DNA of 64,000 nt from Protonemura montana (GCA_947568835.1 OX387604.1:18567076-18631075); one strand, 5' to 3'; positions 37,126 to 50,280 are shown, counted from the stretch's first letter. Notes: generated by a model from the sequence alone, not told the origin. Numbers and translations are program-made.

Positions 37126-38016
37126 TAAACGATTGCAAAATTTGTCACGTGTGTTTTTTCAAGTGAACCCTTTCCTCCAAAAACTGAATCTACAAATGTG
37201 TCACAGCTCAGCACGCTTTTCGCTTTATCCTATCTTCTTCTTGTCTTTAAAAAAAGTATTGCTATTAATTTCGCCGACGTTTGAATTAAAATGTAATTAT
37301 GCGTCTGGTATGCATCACGAGTGGGTCATTATGTCACTTCCCACGTCTTAAAGTCTAGACGAAGAAAAGATGAGGACAAAACGCTTTGGGATCGTCGGCC
37401 AATGACTCAAGTAGCCCCTCGCAAGTAAAAGTGGCTACCCTACCTAGTAGGCTACCCACTAACCTAGGTAAACGATGGACGACTGATGTTCGCGGACGAA
37501 ATCAAGTAAAACACATAATGCCGACTCTCTGAGGCCCTCGACGACCAGATGGACAAGTTCCACTTTCTACAGGGCAACTTTCACGCTGTCGACAGTGCTT
37601 TGCGGGGCTTTGCGGGGTTTTGAGGGGCACGAGCCGGCTTCAAAGGGGAAGGGGGGCCCATTTTGAAAGTGCCTGCTCCACTCTTAGTCTCAGAATATTG
37701 CATTTATAGCCAACTAGAGAATCGTGGTGAAAATTCAGTCATTAGTAATTTCATTTGGGCGGTCATCAGGCGGTATTACGTGACACCTGAGGCATATCGT
37801 TGTATTTTATATTTAATTTATTTTAACAGCATCCTTAAACAGTTATGAATGACGACTTACTTAGGATGCATGTTGGATCTTTCATAAAAGTGCATATGAA
37901 AGTGGGAACTGAACGATTACTTTAGAGCGAAACTAGAGCTGCCGAGTAAAAGTAGACCTTGCCTCCTTTCAAATATCATTACAATAATTAATAATAATAC
38001 ACGATTTATGTTTCAG

Positions 38017-38081
38017 ATACGCGTTCGGCATGCAAACCAGAATGGGACAGCGCGCCTTCTGCAGCCAGGAAGTTCTCTGTC
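38017..38081 (+). other. Weak candidate exon downstream of the SVWC gene
   Basis: Acceptor tttatgtttcag and donor cag/gtactt flank about 65 bases. Spliced to SVWC exon 2 in place of exon 3 it would read on in frame (DTRSACKPEWDSAPS), so an alternative exon is conceivable. It could equally be non-coding or chance. Confidence 0.15.
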
Positions 38082-38099
38082 AGGTACTTAATGAGGTAA

Positions 38100-40470
38100 T
38101 TATTAATTGTCACACGTTTTTATTGTTCAATATGAATAATAAAGTCTCAACGTGAACAATATTTTTGGTGGTTTTGGCAAGGTGTTTGCTCGTTAGACGC
38201 TCTAGGCACCAGGCAGCCCCAAATTTTCGAGCAAACTTTCAAGTAAATGTTCAAGCAAATGTTCGAGTTGGTTTGTAAACAACTCCTGCGAGTGTAAGGG
38301 TAGGCATCGCGTACTACATGAAAGGAGCGCAAATTGTCGTACAGCGCTTACCAAGGGGAACCTACATGGAGTTTGTCGGCCTACCCGAATCATTCGCAGC
38401 ATTCTCGCTAATATGTATCGTTGGTATCAATGGATTCAGTGTTACAGAAAACATTAAATAAATAAATTATTCAATCACCACTTATAACCGAATCGATTAA
38501 TAGTCGGTATTTACTCTGCTACAAGGCAGCAGATATATTTTTGTTCATGATAACTATTTGTAATTAACGCAAACTCCGGAGATAAAATGCAAGAATAATT
38601 CAAGACTGGGATGTAATCGAAGAACACGTTGTACCAATGGATTATTGTCGGCCGGCCTGTTCATAATCTTCTACGTTCGTTTTGATCACATCTAACCGTA
38701 GTTAAATAACGTTTTGATTTCATAAATATCGAACACTTATTTCTTATTTCGATTGCCAGAACAAACATCAAAATCGTAATTCAGTGTCCGAAAAGAAATC
38801 TAATCTAACAGTGATTTGAAAAACTCTCAAAGAAAACTTATTTAGTCCCATAGTTTCTTATTTGGAAGTGACCTTATAATAGCACTGCCGCCGCCAAAGT
38901 AAAAAAACATATTTCGGTCTAGACTTGAATATTATTATGAGTAATGAAGAAGGCTTGCCACCACTAACCCATCGTATCCATCTACTCGGTTAGGTGCACT
39001 TTTTGCACTTTTTGCCAGTCTATGACGCCTGACCTTCACCCAATGTTCAGGAGGGATGTCTCGCCGAATCCTGGCGCTTTTTGTGCGCGACGACGAGAGT
39101 TGCATGGTCTTATTTGATCAAACGCCAGCCGACGCCGTTGTCACCGGCGCTCTGTGGCATGTTCTCTGGTTGAGGTTGCCTGACAACCTCCACACCAAAC
39201 TGCCAACTGCCAACTGCCAACTGCCAAATTCTTAATACGAAATTAACGTGCAAAGTCCTTGTGCTATCAACAGGTAATCAGCAGTCTGTGATAATACAAT
39301 TTTGATTTGCACGAAGCATTATTTTTTACTATCTTGTGCTCTGGCGTGAAACTATTTCAAGTTTCTTTTCTTTTTTTTTCATCCTTAAGCAAGGCTGTCT
39401 TCTCTAGGCCCTCACTTAACAATGAATGTGTCATTTTAAGAGCTTTTTGAACAGTCTGGTCATGAAGGTGTGGAATTAACAAACTACTTGTCTAACGCAT
39501 TATGTCTTAGGTATATAAGCACATGAATATGATATCAGGTCTTGCGAATTTCACCCCCACAAATAACTCGGATGTACAGTACCGAACCAAACATCACAGA
39601 AGGTCGGGTAGTAGAGGAAAATGCACAAAGCGCGCTGCAAGTCTGTTCTTATTTATAATTACTTACTTTTTTACAATTTGATTTGATTACAATTTGACTT
39701 GATTGATCATCGAATCATTTAAAGATTCATCACACAAAAATTCCTAAAAATCAAGGGAAAACAAGGCTTAAATCAGGACACAAAGACTCCACTTTAACGG
39801 GCACAAAAGAACTGGGTGTGGTCACGTGGGGTGTTGGGTTGTTCCTCGCAAATTTTTCACTCACTTTTACGCTGTCACCACCGCCATCTTAAACTATAAA
39901 GTTAGAGCAAACGTTAATTTTATTTATATGTTATAAATTCATGATGCATTGCTTTACATTTTTTTTAGTGTTTCCTTGGTTTTTTGGTTTGAATTTTTAA
40001 AAATATGTTTAACAAATCGAGTTTTTTCGACACAAAAGGGTTCCTTAGCTTTCTTGGCACACGGGGCACAAGGGGCACACGGGGCACACGGGGCACACGA
40101 AACAAGTCTATCTTACCACCACTAAGAATGTCATCACCATGCCCTGATCGTGAACAACTGTGCAAAATTCGGGAGTAAAATAGACGACATCATAGCACAG
40201 TAGTGGAAAAATATGCTTGTAAAATCAGTTTGAATTTTTCACTCGGCAGTTGGCTACCACTTTAACTGCAAACGAACACAAATCCGATTTGAATAGGGTG
40301 ACAAGTATCAGCGGCTGCCGGTCTAAGCGGATTACGTCCTGTCATCTCGCGACTTACTGAATGCATTTTTGCAGTTGACAGATAAACCGTTATGATGCGA
40401 CTCTCTGTAGATATTCAGAAGCAATCAAGCCATCAGTACGTGGGTACATGAGGTACATGCTTCACGAGGA
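38100..40470. other. Intergenic spacer without recognised gene
   Basis: AT-rich sequence with small tandem repeats: gccaact repeats near 39200, and gggcacac repeats at 40057-40100. No coding signal recognised. Confidence 0.55.
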
Positions 40471-40473
40471 AGA

Positions 40474-40795
40474 AGACCGAACAGTTTGGCGTGTTGGAAA
40501 CATCGGTTCTCGTTAGATCACCGAAGTTAAGCAACAGTACGCTGGGCCAGGTATTGGGTGGGCGACCACCGAACGGTTTGGCGTGTTGGAAACATTGGTT
40601 CTCGTGAGATATTCGCATTTAAGCAACACTGCTCTATGTCGGGTATTGGATGGGTGACCATCAGACACATGACTTATAGTTCTGTTCGGGAGAGAGGTTG
40701 AACGGATTAATGTTAGTACAGCAACTTCACTCGCCTTGCTTATCAACCTCCCTACAGCCTGGGTTTGTGGAGGAATCCTGTTGTTCGATTTAAAC
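40474..40795 (+). mobile_element. 5S-derived SINE with dimeric head, copy D (3'-truncated)
   Basis: Two 5S-like units start about 92 bases apart (gcgtgttgga at 40489 and 40581). The first keeps ttctcgttagatcaccgaag and ttaagcaac, and each ends gtattgg[ag]tggg[ct]gacca. The SINE body follows up to ggaggaatcctgttgttcga, where it breaks off shortly before the LINE fragment begins. Confidence 0.87.
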
Positions 40796-40849
40796 GATTC
40801 TTCATTCGATGATAGTCAAGTCAAGTGTTGTATGACACAATGGTATCTG

Positions 40850-42290
40850 AATTTAATAAAAGTTATGATGACTCAAAAGCTTGTGCAAGTTCTGTAAAAA
40901 ACTTCAAAAGGGTTCAAAAACCCTGGATGATGAAAGAATGAATGTAATTGTGCCACGATAGGGATCGCGCATTTTAATGATGGTGTAATTGTGGCGTATC
41001 TTTTAAAAAGGTGTATCATGCAACCTACAAAGCACTTCAAGAAACTGCAAGGTGCGAAATCAAAAAGGCACACACTTTAAAAATGAATTTTAATTATAGT
41101 AGGGAGCTATGAAGTTATTCTGGCAAAATATTAATAGGATGCTGGGAAAAAGCTAAAAGCTGTCGGTAGATCAAACAATCGAGAGTTTTTTTGGGAAAAC
41201 GTTTTTCGACTGAAGTAATCGTAGAGCAATTTTATAATAATATTGACCAATGAGGTTGAATTGGCCTTGCATAAATGTGACATAGTTACTATCCAGTGTG
41301 TTTGGCAACATGAGATAGCACCACAATCCATGTACATGCCTCCAGCCATGATCAGTGAAGTGGAAGCCATCAGAATGGGAATGCATACTGACAAATCAAC
41401 TGGATTTGATGAGGTCCGAGCTAAAGACATGCAAATTTTGTCTATGAAATTGAGCCAAATTATCACTAAACTCTTAAGCTTATCAATGAAAGAATGTAAC
41501 GTTCCTGTGGGGTTAAAAACTTCCATAGTTCTCCCTGTTTACAAAAAGGAAGATCATTTGATATTTTTTAACCATAGACCAATCTCTTCGTTGCCACTAA
41601 TGGAAAAAATTATGGAGCGTAATATTGCACTAAAATTATCAAAATGCTTATCTAAGTAGTATTATTAACGGATATCAATTTGGATTTCAAAGTAAAAAAA
41701 AAAGTAAATCCGATATTCTTCTAAAGTTTTCGAATTTAATTAATAAAAACCAAAATGATAACTTGCACTCGCTTGCTTTATTTATTGATTTCACTAAAGC
41801 ATTTGACACTATAAGTCACTCCAAATTAATAATAGCATTAGATAACATTGGACCTTTACTTCAATGGTTCGCCAATTACTTAGATTCTAGAAACATGGTG
41901 GTTAAAGTTCGAGACACATAGAGCAAGATTAAAACTATTACAACTGGTGTACCACAAGATTAAATTTTAGGGCCGACCCTTTATTAATTTATGTCAACTA
42001 GTTGTTTAAATGCGCTGAAAAATGTAAAATATTTACGTATGCAGACGACATAGTGATCGTTGCTAGCCATGACAAGTTTGAAAGTGCTGTTGATGTGCTA
42101 CAGTCCAAATGTACAAACGTGTTACGTTGGACAAACGATAATAATTCAATCTGTAACCCTAAGAAGACTAAGTTAATGCACAGTTGCTCGTCTTTCAACC
42201 GAAATTCTCAAGAAAGTATTAAAATTTTGCATCACTCCTATGAGTGTCTACACAACTTGCATGTACAACAATATCTTTATTTTGAATGTT
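40850..42290 (+). mobile_element. Decayed non-LTR retrotransposon (LINE) reverse transcriptase, Jockey/CR1-like
   Basis: Reading across three frames gives, in order: KPWMMKE near 40917; STGFDEVRAKDM and VGLKTSIVLPVYKK at 41395-41550; HRPISSLPLMEKIMER near 41575; GYQFGFQSKK at about 41672; ALFIDFTKAFDTISHSKL around 41775; then a damaged TTGVPQD motif near 41940; and FTYADDIVIVAS at 42030-42075 with the catalytic YADD. These are successive RT motifs of a LINE ORF2. In-frame stops and shifts make it non-functional. The endonuclease domain is missing. Confidence 0.9.
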
Positions 42291-42292
42291 CC

Positions 42293-42690
42293 ACATGACC
42301 AGTTCTGTTCGGGAGAGAGGTTGGAGAGATGAAAGTTAGTACAGCAACTTTACTCGCCCTGCTTAGCAACCATATCGTAACCATATATTGCTTATCAAAT
42401 CCATGCTGTCGAGAGAACAGCATGGATTTGTGCTTTGTGGAGGAATCCTGTTGTTCGCGTTGTACCGTTCTTTGGCAGGGAAGTTAAACCGGTGGTCTCC
42501 TTGATGCTATTTTACAGGAGTAGGCTACGTGTCGGCACCGGGTTTCCCCTCTTTCCTTCTAGGCTAGGTTAGGTTCATCATCATCCTCATAGTCGTCTCC
42601 TCATTCATCGACGCACCAGTGCTGTAAAGCTAGTTGTTAAAACTGCACGTCTTTAAGCCCCACTAATTATTCAATCAATCAATCAGTTCG
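42293..42690 (+). mobile_element. 5S-derived SINE, copy E (lacks 5S head)
   Basis: It begins at catgaccagttctgttcggg, directly after the LINE fragment, and runs through the SINE body to an imperfect 3' end (gttgttaaaactgcacg). It overlaps copy D in content, so the two are separate copies and not halves of one element split by an insertion. An internal hairpin interrupts it at 42397-42429. Confidence 0.85.
42397..42429. repeat. 13-bp perfect inverted repeat inside SINE copy E
   Basis: aaatccatgctgt (42397-42409) and acagcatggattt (42417-42429) flank a 7-base loop. Other copies carry only the second arm. Confidence 0.9.
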
Positions 42691-42699
42691 AATTAGGTA

Positions 42700-44160
42700 A
42701 AGACCACGCCCTTTTTTGGGATTCAGACCATTTTTTTGTTTTCTAAATGAGCAATGACTTCAAAGTATTTGTCGATGTTGGCATGACATCATTGCAAAAG
42801 TAATAGTGGTGTTGGTGGTGGTAGTGGTGTTGGTGGTGGTAGTGGTAGTTACAAAGAACTAGTAGTGGTAGTTTGGGACCCTTCTCATTGCACTTCATCT
42901 TGTGGGTGTACGCCGTGCGGCATATATATTTGAAGATCGCCACAAAAATATCCTCCATGCAATCTTTTTCATTTGTTGCGAGTGTTAAAACACTTTACTC
43001 CGCGAACGCAGGCTCAACTGGCAAAAAGTAACCCCTACTCGGTTGATCCTTTTCATATTTAAATTTACCGAAATATAAAGTGCCATAAATAAGAATGTGC
43101 AAATTCGGTATCAGAGAAAAACGAGAGGGTCAACTGACAATTAACTCGTCTTGGACGATACAAGAGCATTATTGTGCTTTCGGCAAAGGATTTGAACACA
43201 CGCTTTCTTGTTCATTACTTCCGATGAAAGTGCAACCCCCTCTCCCCCCCCCCCCCCCCCCTCTCCTACAACCCTCCGGCAGCGCACGAAATGTGTTTTG
43301 CACGAAACGTGCTCGCGGCCAGAAGATATTTTTGGTGTTAGGTGAAACAGTAATTTGCACAGTTTCCTTTCTCCCTACGGTCGCACCTTGGAGAAAGTCC
43401 CACCCCAACATGAAAGTCGTTTTAAGTCTGAATCAACCTCAGCATAAAGCACCTAGGTTTAAAATAATTACTACAATAATTTTAATATTCTGTAAGGTTC
43501 GTACAGAACTAATATTTCCTTGAGCACAAATGTCCATATCCCCTGTGAAAATGCATGTTTAAGTTTTCATTGTGATTAGAGTGCAATTGCAATGCTCCTT
43601 TGGTTAGGCAGCCTGCAGCACAGGGATCGTTGATAACAAATCTCTAATCTTGCCAAAGAAGATTCATTTCAATGCTATTCTATCGGCCTGGTGCTTGACC
43701 TGACTGTGCTAGCAACGACAAAGCTCACCTGTAATTATCTTATCAGCATTATTTTCAGTGACCTCTAGGTACAATCATGCTCTGTACACGAGTGGAGATT
43801 GTTTTCATCAGGCATTATTCCCGTCCTCCCAGCATCGAGCTGCCTTTTTCTTTCGCGTTTTCCAGCCCTGATTGTCAAAATATGGCGAAAAACGCTCTGT
43901 TCCTTCGGAAAGAAAAAGTTACAACGGCCGAATTGTCAATATCCACTCCATTTTGAAAATGAAGTCAGGAAGTGAGGAAATGCATGTGTGCAAACCAGTT
44001 TCACAGCCCAAATCTTAAACTGAATTCTCCATTGTCTTCCATTTTATAAAAACACCCTCACAATACAGGTGTTTCTTCAAAGGATCATGCAAGGATCCTT
44101 CAAGGATAATTGATTGACATTCCAACACTAAATCCTCTGGAACGAACTACATCCAAACCA
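42700..44160. other. Intergenic spacer without recognised gene
   Basis: It contains a ggtggtagtggtgttggt-type low-complexity stretch (42805-42850) and the poly-C tracts 43244-43261 and 44167-44179 at its right side. The open frame at 43095-43523 spans a poly-C run and is not credible as a protein. Confidence 0.55.
43244..43261. repeat. Poly-C tract (18 C)
   Basis: Uninterrupted homopolymer in intergenic DNA. Confidence 0.95.
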
Positions 44161-44166
44161 AAACAG

Positions 44167-44179
44167 CCCCCCCCCCCCC
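44167..44179. repeat. Poly-C tract (13 C)
   Basis: Uninterrupted homopolymer just upstream of the GC-rich patch at 44.2 kb. Confidence 0.95.
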
Positions 44180-44219
44180 TCCCTCCCCGCTACACAACGG
44201 ACAATATTCAGATATCCAC

Positions 44220-44880
44220 CAAATGACGACGCCCCAATGGCCGATTGGCGCCGGCCATAGTGCGCCGACGTCATCGCTGCCGTCGTAGCTGCCGTCGGAG
44301 TGCGGTCGGTCGGTCGCCTGTTGAAATCACCGACCAGTTTCGCTGCTAGATGGCAGGCCCGTGCTAATATCGAGTGTGCTAATATTTTCGCCTGCCATGC
44401 ACGAGCCGCTAATGTAGGTCATTGCTATCGTCCGTCGCTGCCGCCGCCGCTGCCGCCGCCGCCACCGCCGCCGCCAACCTACCCACCCTGCCTCCTCCCC
44501 TCGCCCAAAGCTGGGATTCGTCGTCGCTAGACATGTCTGGCGTTCGTGCTGGCTCGTGTCTCGTGTTCACTGAAGCACTGTTGTACCCATCTCAAGAATA
44601 ATACATACAATACATACAATACATACAAACGAACGGTGTACCGACCATTCTATCGTGTATTTTGTGATTGATGGCTATCAGAAAATGATGTTTGTCGTGT
44701 GGATGATGTCGCGAGTGATTTTTGAAGCGTTCTCTTATGAAGACAGTGCCGGTTTCTAGCTATTTATAATGTTATGTAGTTCCACGTTTGCTTTGTGTAT
44801 TAAACGGTGTGATAGATGATTTGACGACCGCGCGGAAGTTGCTAACATGGGGTAAGGCCATTGGCAGTGATTAAAGGGTT
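44220..44880 (+). promoter_or_regulatory. GC/CpG-rich promoter-like region with CRE-like and CTCF-like motifs
   Basis: This patch stands out from AT-rich surroundings. It holds a CRE-like gacgtcat (44268-44275), ctgctagatggcagg at 44343-44357 (close to the CTCF core consensus) and a GCC repeat at 44437-44475. A possible first-exon end lies at about 44850 (aacatgggg/taagg, ATG next to a GTAAGG donor). No downstream coding exon was identified, so the gene it might serve is unknown. Confidence 0.35.
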
Positions 44881-44899
44881 GAATCTTTGCACTTGTACC

Positions 44900-47800
44900 T
44901 CGTTTCAATGTTTTAAACTAGTTCCAACTTCCAGGTTATTCATGTCGCTGGCATGACGATAATAGGGACGTGCAATAAGATGCTGGCGTAATTTTTGTGT
45001 GCTGATTGCGGCTAGATACCCCACGATTTTACGAAATGGGGATTCGATACAGTTGTCCTTTTTTCACCAAGCCGAGTTAGCAATTGCTTGTTGGGAGGTG
45101 ATCATTTAACCTAAAAGATTTCCAAGTTTTTGACTGGTGGTATTTTCAAGTGGTGGTGACGGGAAAGTTTTAAGTGTTCAAATGACGTCTGAATGTCGTG
45201 ACGATTGTCTTGTGTGATTTTGGGAGCTCACCGCACGTGTCTTGGGTCCCTGTTCCAGGGTGGATTTTCTTGGGACGTAGAATATCAGGACTTGAGATAG
45301 GAAATTGAGGATTGTTTTCCTGGTGGGAAAGTAAACATATAAAAGCTGCGCAGATTGTTTATCCGTGCTTTATGTACATGATTTCTTTGTCCGAATCAGT
45401 TATGTTGGACACGAAGTGACAACACGAGTTACAGGAATTACGTCTTGCGCTCAATTATGATAGGGTTGAATTCCAAAATGAAGTGAGTGTCATAGCGTGA
45501 GTAACCAGGCCAGACAGCTTGGAAATGAACATGTGTACATTCAATATTAGATTAAATGCGTTTTTGAGAGGTTAATAGTGTTCATAAGAATAATAAAATG
45601 CTGGATTGTAATATCAGGACCCTAACTCTAGTAATTTCTGTACGTATGTCATTTTGTTTTTTATTTTATTTCGGTGCGCATCTCACTAACTTCACTAACA
45701 GCTCTATGCCTCTGTTAAGCTTACATTTTCTGTTATTTTCATATTTCAGTCAATTTGTTTCCCGAGATTCACTACAGTATTACTTAAGTATCTCTAACAC
45801 GGCAGGAAAATGTGCTAAAATTGTTAATTTTTATGCTTAGAACATGCTTTAGCGATTCTCTAATAGCATTGATTTTTAAGCTTATAAATTTAATGCTGCA
45901 CACGGAGAATGTTAAAATCTTTGTTGTGGATTTTTTACTCTTGCCTACAACTTGAAAGATTTAACCGGAAGGGCAGGATTGATTTTGCGCAGTATCCTCA
46001 ATCTGATCAATCTCAAAGCTCACAATCGCCACTCGCAAAACCTCATTGTCAAGTTCATGCAACTCTATGCTATCTCTATTTTCAGTGCACATTGTTTTAA
46101 ATGAAAGACAAATACAATTACAAAATACAGAATTATTTGTGAGTTTTTAGTAGTTCCGAAATCAGATATGAATTGATCATTTCATTGCTTCGCTTTAATT
46201 ATAATTTTTCCAAATAATTTCTTTCATCGATATTTCATATGAAACACGTAAACACGTGATGTTTCACGTGCGCATGGATTGATTCTTTATGATTGATTGA
46301 CTGATGTATTGATGGCTTGATGGTTAACCCTAGGGGCTTTGGTATATTCCGTTCAGTAGTGATAGAGTGCATCTTTTAATAGTGATGATGCAGAAATCCT
46401 AGATTATTTCGTAACTAACTTGTAATTTGCTTAAGTAATAAAAACTAAATCAAAATCTACTCCTCATGAAAATGTGTAAAAGTATTGTATCTCCTGGCAC
46501 TTGTTCTCTGGCACGCTGAGACACCGCAAAACTGGTTCATATTCAGCGAGTGCGCTTTGCGGGGTACGTTTATAGCGCTTTGTCCAGAGCTATAGGGCAC
46601 GGCTCGTACCGTCGAAACCACGCGAATGTTTCCCGCGAAGTGAAGGCTTGTCGCCCGGCGTTTCGCATGTGACCGGCCCGCGCGAAACATTCGCAAAGCA
46701 ACATAGGCATTACTAGTTGCCGCACAGAAGTACGTACCGACGGTTCTTTCTCATCACAACTGTAGGCCTCTTTTACGTACCATTTAACGTTTGCAAAATT
46801 ACTAAATCATGCATCGACTTTGTAGATCTTCCATGTCAACCCTTTTTTTTTTCTTTTTTGTTTTAATATAAAATAAACGATGCGTTTGAGAATAGAAAGA
46901 AATTTAAAAATCTTTGAGGTGGCATTTATGAAAAAAAAATGGAAGCGCCAAGAAAGTCTTCATTTTCCAACAAGCTCTGCGGTGTGGGATGTGAATACTT
47001 GAGGCTACCTAACACATTTTTAGAACCTATCGTACTTGGAAAGCTCAAAGAAACGTAAAATAGTTAATTCATTTAAACTCATTGCTAATTTGGATTGCAA
47101 TGCCTAGTGCCGACCTTTTCACTAGGTTTGTCTGAAGAGTCTCCGTGTTATCCACAATAGTGCGTTGAAACTATCATAGCTGAAAGCAGAATATCAGGCA
47201 TAGTTTTTACATTTAAATGTGCCACTTTTGATGGATGGAAATAATTAGTTATAGTCTACATGCATTTTAGAAAAAGGTTGAAATGATAACATGGCCTATT
47301 TAAAACACTCTACAAATCAATTGAATTGAGAGAAACAAGCGACAGAGATTTGAAGTCAATAAATTTGATCTTAGACTTCATTTCTGAGTGAGTTTTCGGC
47401 TTCATTAAAATTGCTTAATGTTTATACATGTAAGTGAACATGTATTTTTGCGCAACGAAAGATGTGATTATTATGCCGGTAAGCGCTTATCAATTCACAT
47501 AACCTTGCTTTGAATTTTGTGTAATTTGATCTAGTCTCTTACTGTGCATCTTTGACATTCGCTTTGTCTTATCCCAAGCAGCGAAGACAGCGAATAGAGC
47601 AGCGAATAGACGTTTCTATTCAGTGTCTTGCCACGCTGATCGTTGGAACTGCTCAAATAATACCATTAACTTCGTTCCAAAATCTGCTCCAATATCTATC
47701 AATTAATTAATTTACTCGTGAAGGAAATGAAAGACGTCGGTTATATGTATTACCAGATGAAATTAAATAAACAAAAAAACTAATTGGGCCAGTCGATATA

Positions 47801-50110
47801 AGTATTCTGCAATTACAAATTAAATCAAATTGAAAATTTCTAAAAACAGTTAGTGCTTTGCATTTCAGTTTTAGTAGCGAACGTTGTGAGGCATGGCTAG
47901 CAGCTTTTAGGCTACAGTGGACAAAATAACTTATGAGCGCTAAGCAAATGCCTCCAGATCCTCCATTCTTTACCACTCCCAGCCTGTCGTTTTTTTGCAC
48001 GTGTGTTACCATACCATGACCACGGGCTGCCGGACAGTCTCCTATAGTCGTCCACCCCTCCGTCGTGAGAAGAAGGAACATTTTTTTAACAGTCCCCGAA
48101 CAATGATTAAGAGGAGAGGCTATGACTGCAAGCCAGCAATACCGTGAGAGATAAAAGCAGCAAGAAGTCTGAGGGTTGACTTAAGGAGCAGCCCCTAGTA
48201 TAAATTACTGAAAAAAAAACGGTGGGTTTCTAGGGTGACCAGGGAGGTGACTTTTTGCCTGGCAGGGAACGGGTTGCTCCGCTGAACAGAGCTCGGTGAA
48301 AAGGCTGCTGTGTGGAACGGGGAGCTCTGTTCCTAGCCAATCATGATACGGGGGGCCTATCTCCTATCGCAGACACGTTTAACGGTATACATTCATTCCA
48401 ATTGAAATTTACAGAAAATATTGTGTTTCTCTCCTTGGATGACGTTTGTAAACCCATACACCTTTAAAACGTTATATTATTCCATTCTTGAATTCGTTTA
48501 TTAAAAGCGATCTGGTACTTACGAGGTTTCATCAGTTTATTCAAGTTTGTACCACAAAAGAGCTCTTTTACAACAAATTTTGTAAAAAAAAATCACCGTT
48601 GTTCAAGTAGCCGGCTGGTTCGATATAGTTTGCAAAAAGAATTCCCCCCGTTATAATTCGAAAATTAAAAATTCTCCCCTAACTGGGAATCGGACGGCAT
48701 GAAAGCAGACAGGCTATGTGTCTCGGTACCCGGTGCTCAGTCCCCGGTGCTCAGTGCGCGGTGCTAGGTGCTTTGGTGCTCAGTACACTGACGGGTGCCA
48801 GTACTCACCAAACGATTGCGATTCTTTTCATGTATGACAACGCACCCAGCTGAGGGAAGGGTGCAATTTCCTTCGCGGGAAGTAAATAGACGCAAGTGGA
48901 AAAATTAGACGTACGGTTTTCCAATTCAATACGTTCCTTTATATTTTCTGTAAAAATCAACAACAACAGCACATACGAGTAAAATTGTAAACGGCTTTTT
49001 CAAATCGTTAGAATATGTTGTGAAAATATTTCCACTGTAAACGTGGACTCATTCCCATCATTGAGGATAAAACATGCGTTGCACTGCTGGTGGTTTCATG
49101 GGTGGATTTCAAACAGGGCCGGATATCACGAAAAGTGAGCTACTTATCACTAGAGATACTGGCAACTCATCCTACTTGGTCTCCACTTCACACTATAGCT
49201 GTAAAAATACGACAGCGTTTTCAAATCCAGTATAGATCCAGCATAGCGTCTGACAGGGCGAACTAACTGCATTGATAGCAATCCCTGGCCCTTCGCGTCT
49301 AAGGGATGTTGCTGGGGCCAGACAAAGTTGAATCGATAGTGTGGTCCAGGCTTATTCGTCTAGACTGCAGCCCGACGTGCAATATATAGGTATACGACGC
49401 TATGTTGGGATCTGGGACATAAGATTGTAGACTCAAAGTTCAATTCGGCGGCGAAGGCGACGGCGACGGCGGCGTCGGCGACGCCTGCATAATCTTCCGC
49501 ACATCACAGATATTCGGCATTTGCTAGCTTCATGGATAAAATTAACGTACATCACATTTCACTCCTGAATTAAGTTACTACCTTGGTTCAATTGGCAGCT
49601 CATAAGAAGTTATTAATTCAAATTACTAGAGCTATATTTTCGTCCAATTGGCGGAATGTTTTGTCGTTAGTACCCTTTCTTTTGAAAACATTTTTGATTC
49701 TCCTCCCAATTGAAGGAGCTAATGCGTGAAACACAAGTGCAGTTAGACCATTGCGATATTGGATACAAGCTCATGTTCTTTCACAATTACGGAGCTTGTT
49801 AAGATGTAATGTTCATTATTAATATGTTGAATATCTCAAAATGACGTCACCTTATTTTGACAGTAACTTTAGTGTTTATTTCAAATCAAATTTAAACTGT
49901 AATACCAATTAAATAAATGGCTATCAATATGCAGTCAAAGAACGCCTACCCTCGACAAACTTGGCTCCACTTCAACCAAGTGGCACCTTAGGAAAAGCAA
50001 TAACCCACCTTATTCTTAATTACTTATCACCTAAATTATCTTAATCACCTACTGGACACTAGGCAAGGAAGCTGTAATACCCATCTGCTCCAACTTTTCT
50101 CACTGATTTG
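44900..50110. other. Long stretch without recognised gene
   Basis: Mostly AT-rich. It holds an 11-bp inverted repeat (46622-46632 / 46684-46694) in a GC-rich patch, another at 48284-48294 / 48322-48332, cggtgctcagt repeats at 48729-48782, and a ggcgac-rich stretch at 49446-49485. Open frames are short and unrecognised. Confidence 0.5.
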
Positions 50111-50129
50111 CGAGATGAAACTCTCCGCT

Positions 50130-50175
50130 CAAGCTGTCAATGCTGTCAATGCTGTCAATGCTGTCAATGCTGTGA
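50130..50175. repeat. 9-bp tandem repeat (about 4-5 units)
   Basis: The unit gctgtcaat is repeated perfectly. It lies 100 bases upstream of the 30-bp minisatellite. Confidence 0.9.
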
Positions 50176-50280
50176 GAGTTAAAAAATGTAGTACGTTACC
50201 ACTGTTCGTATATTTGAAGATAACCTATCCAGTGTCCACAAAAATACCTCTCTGGTCGATTGCATTGCACTGGTGGAAGG

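Noticed and set aside
44300..44530. 76-codon proline-rich frame in the GC-rich patch
   Set aside because: It is driven by a GCC repeat and resembles no protein. A 5' leader or promoter is more likely.
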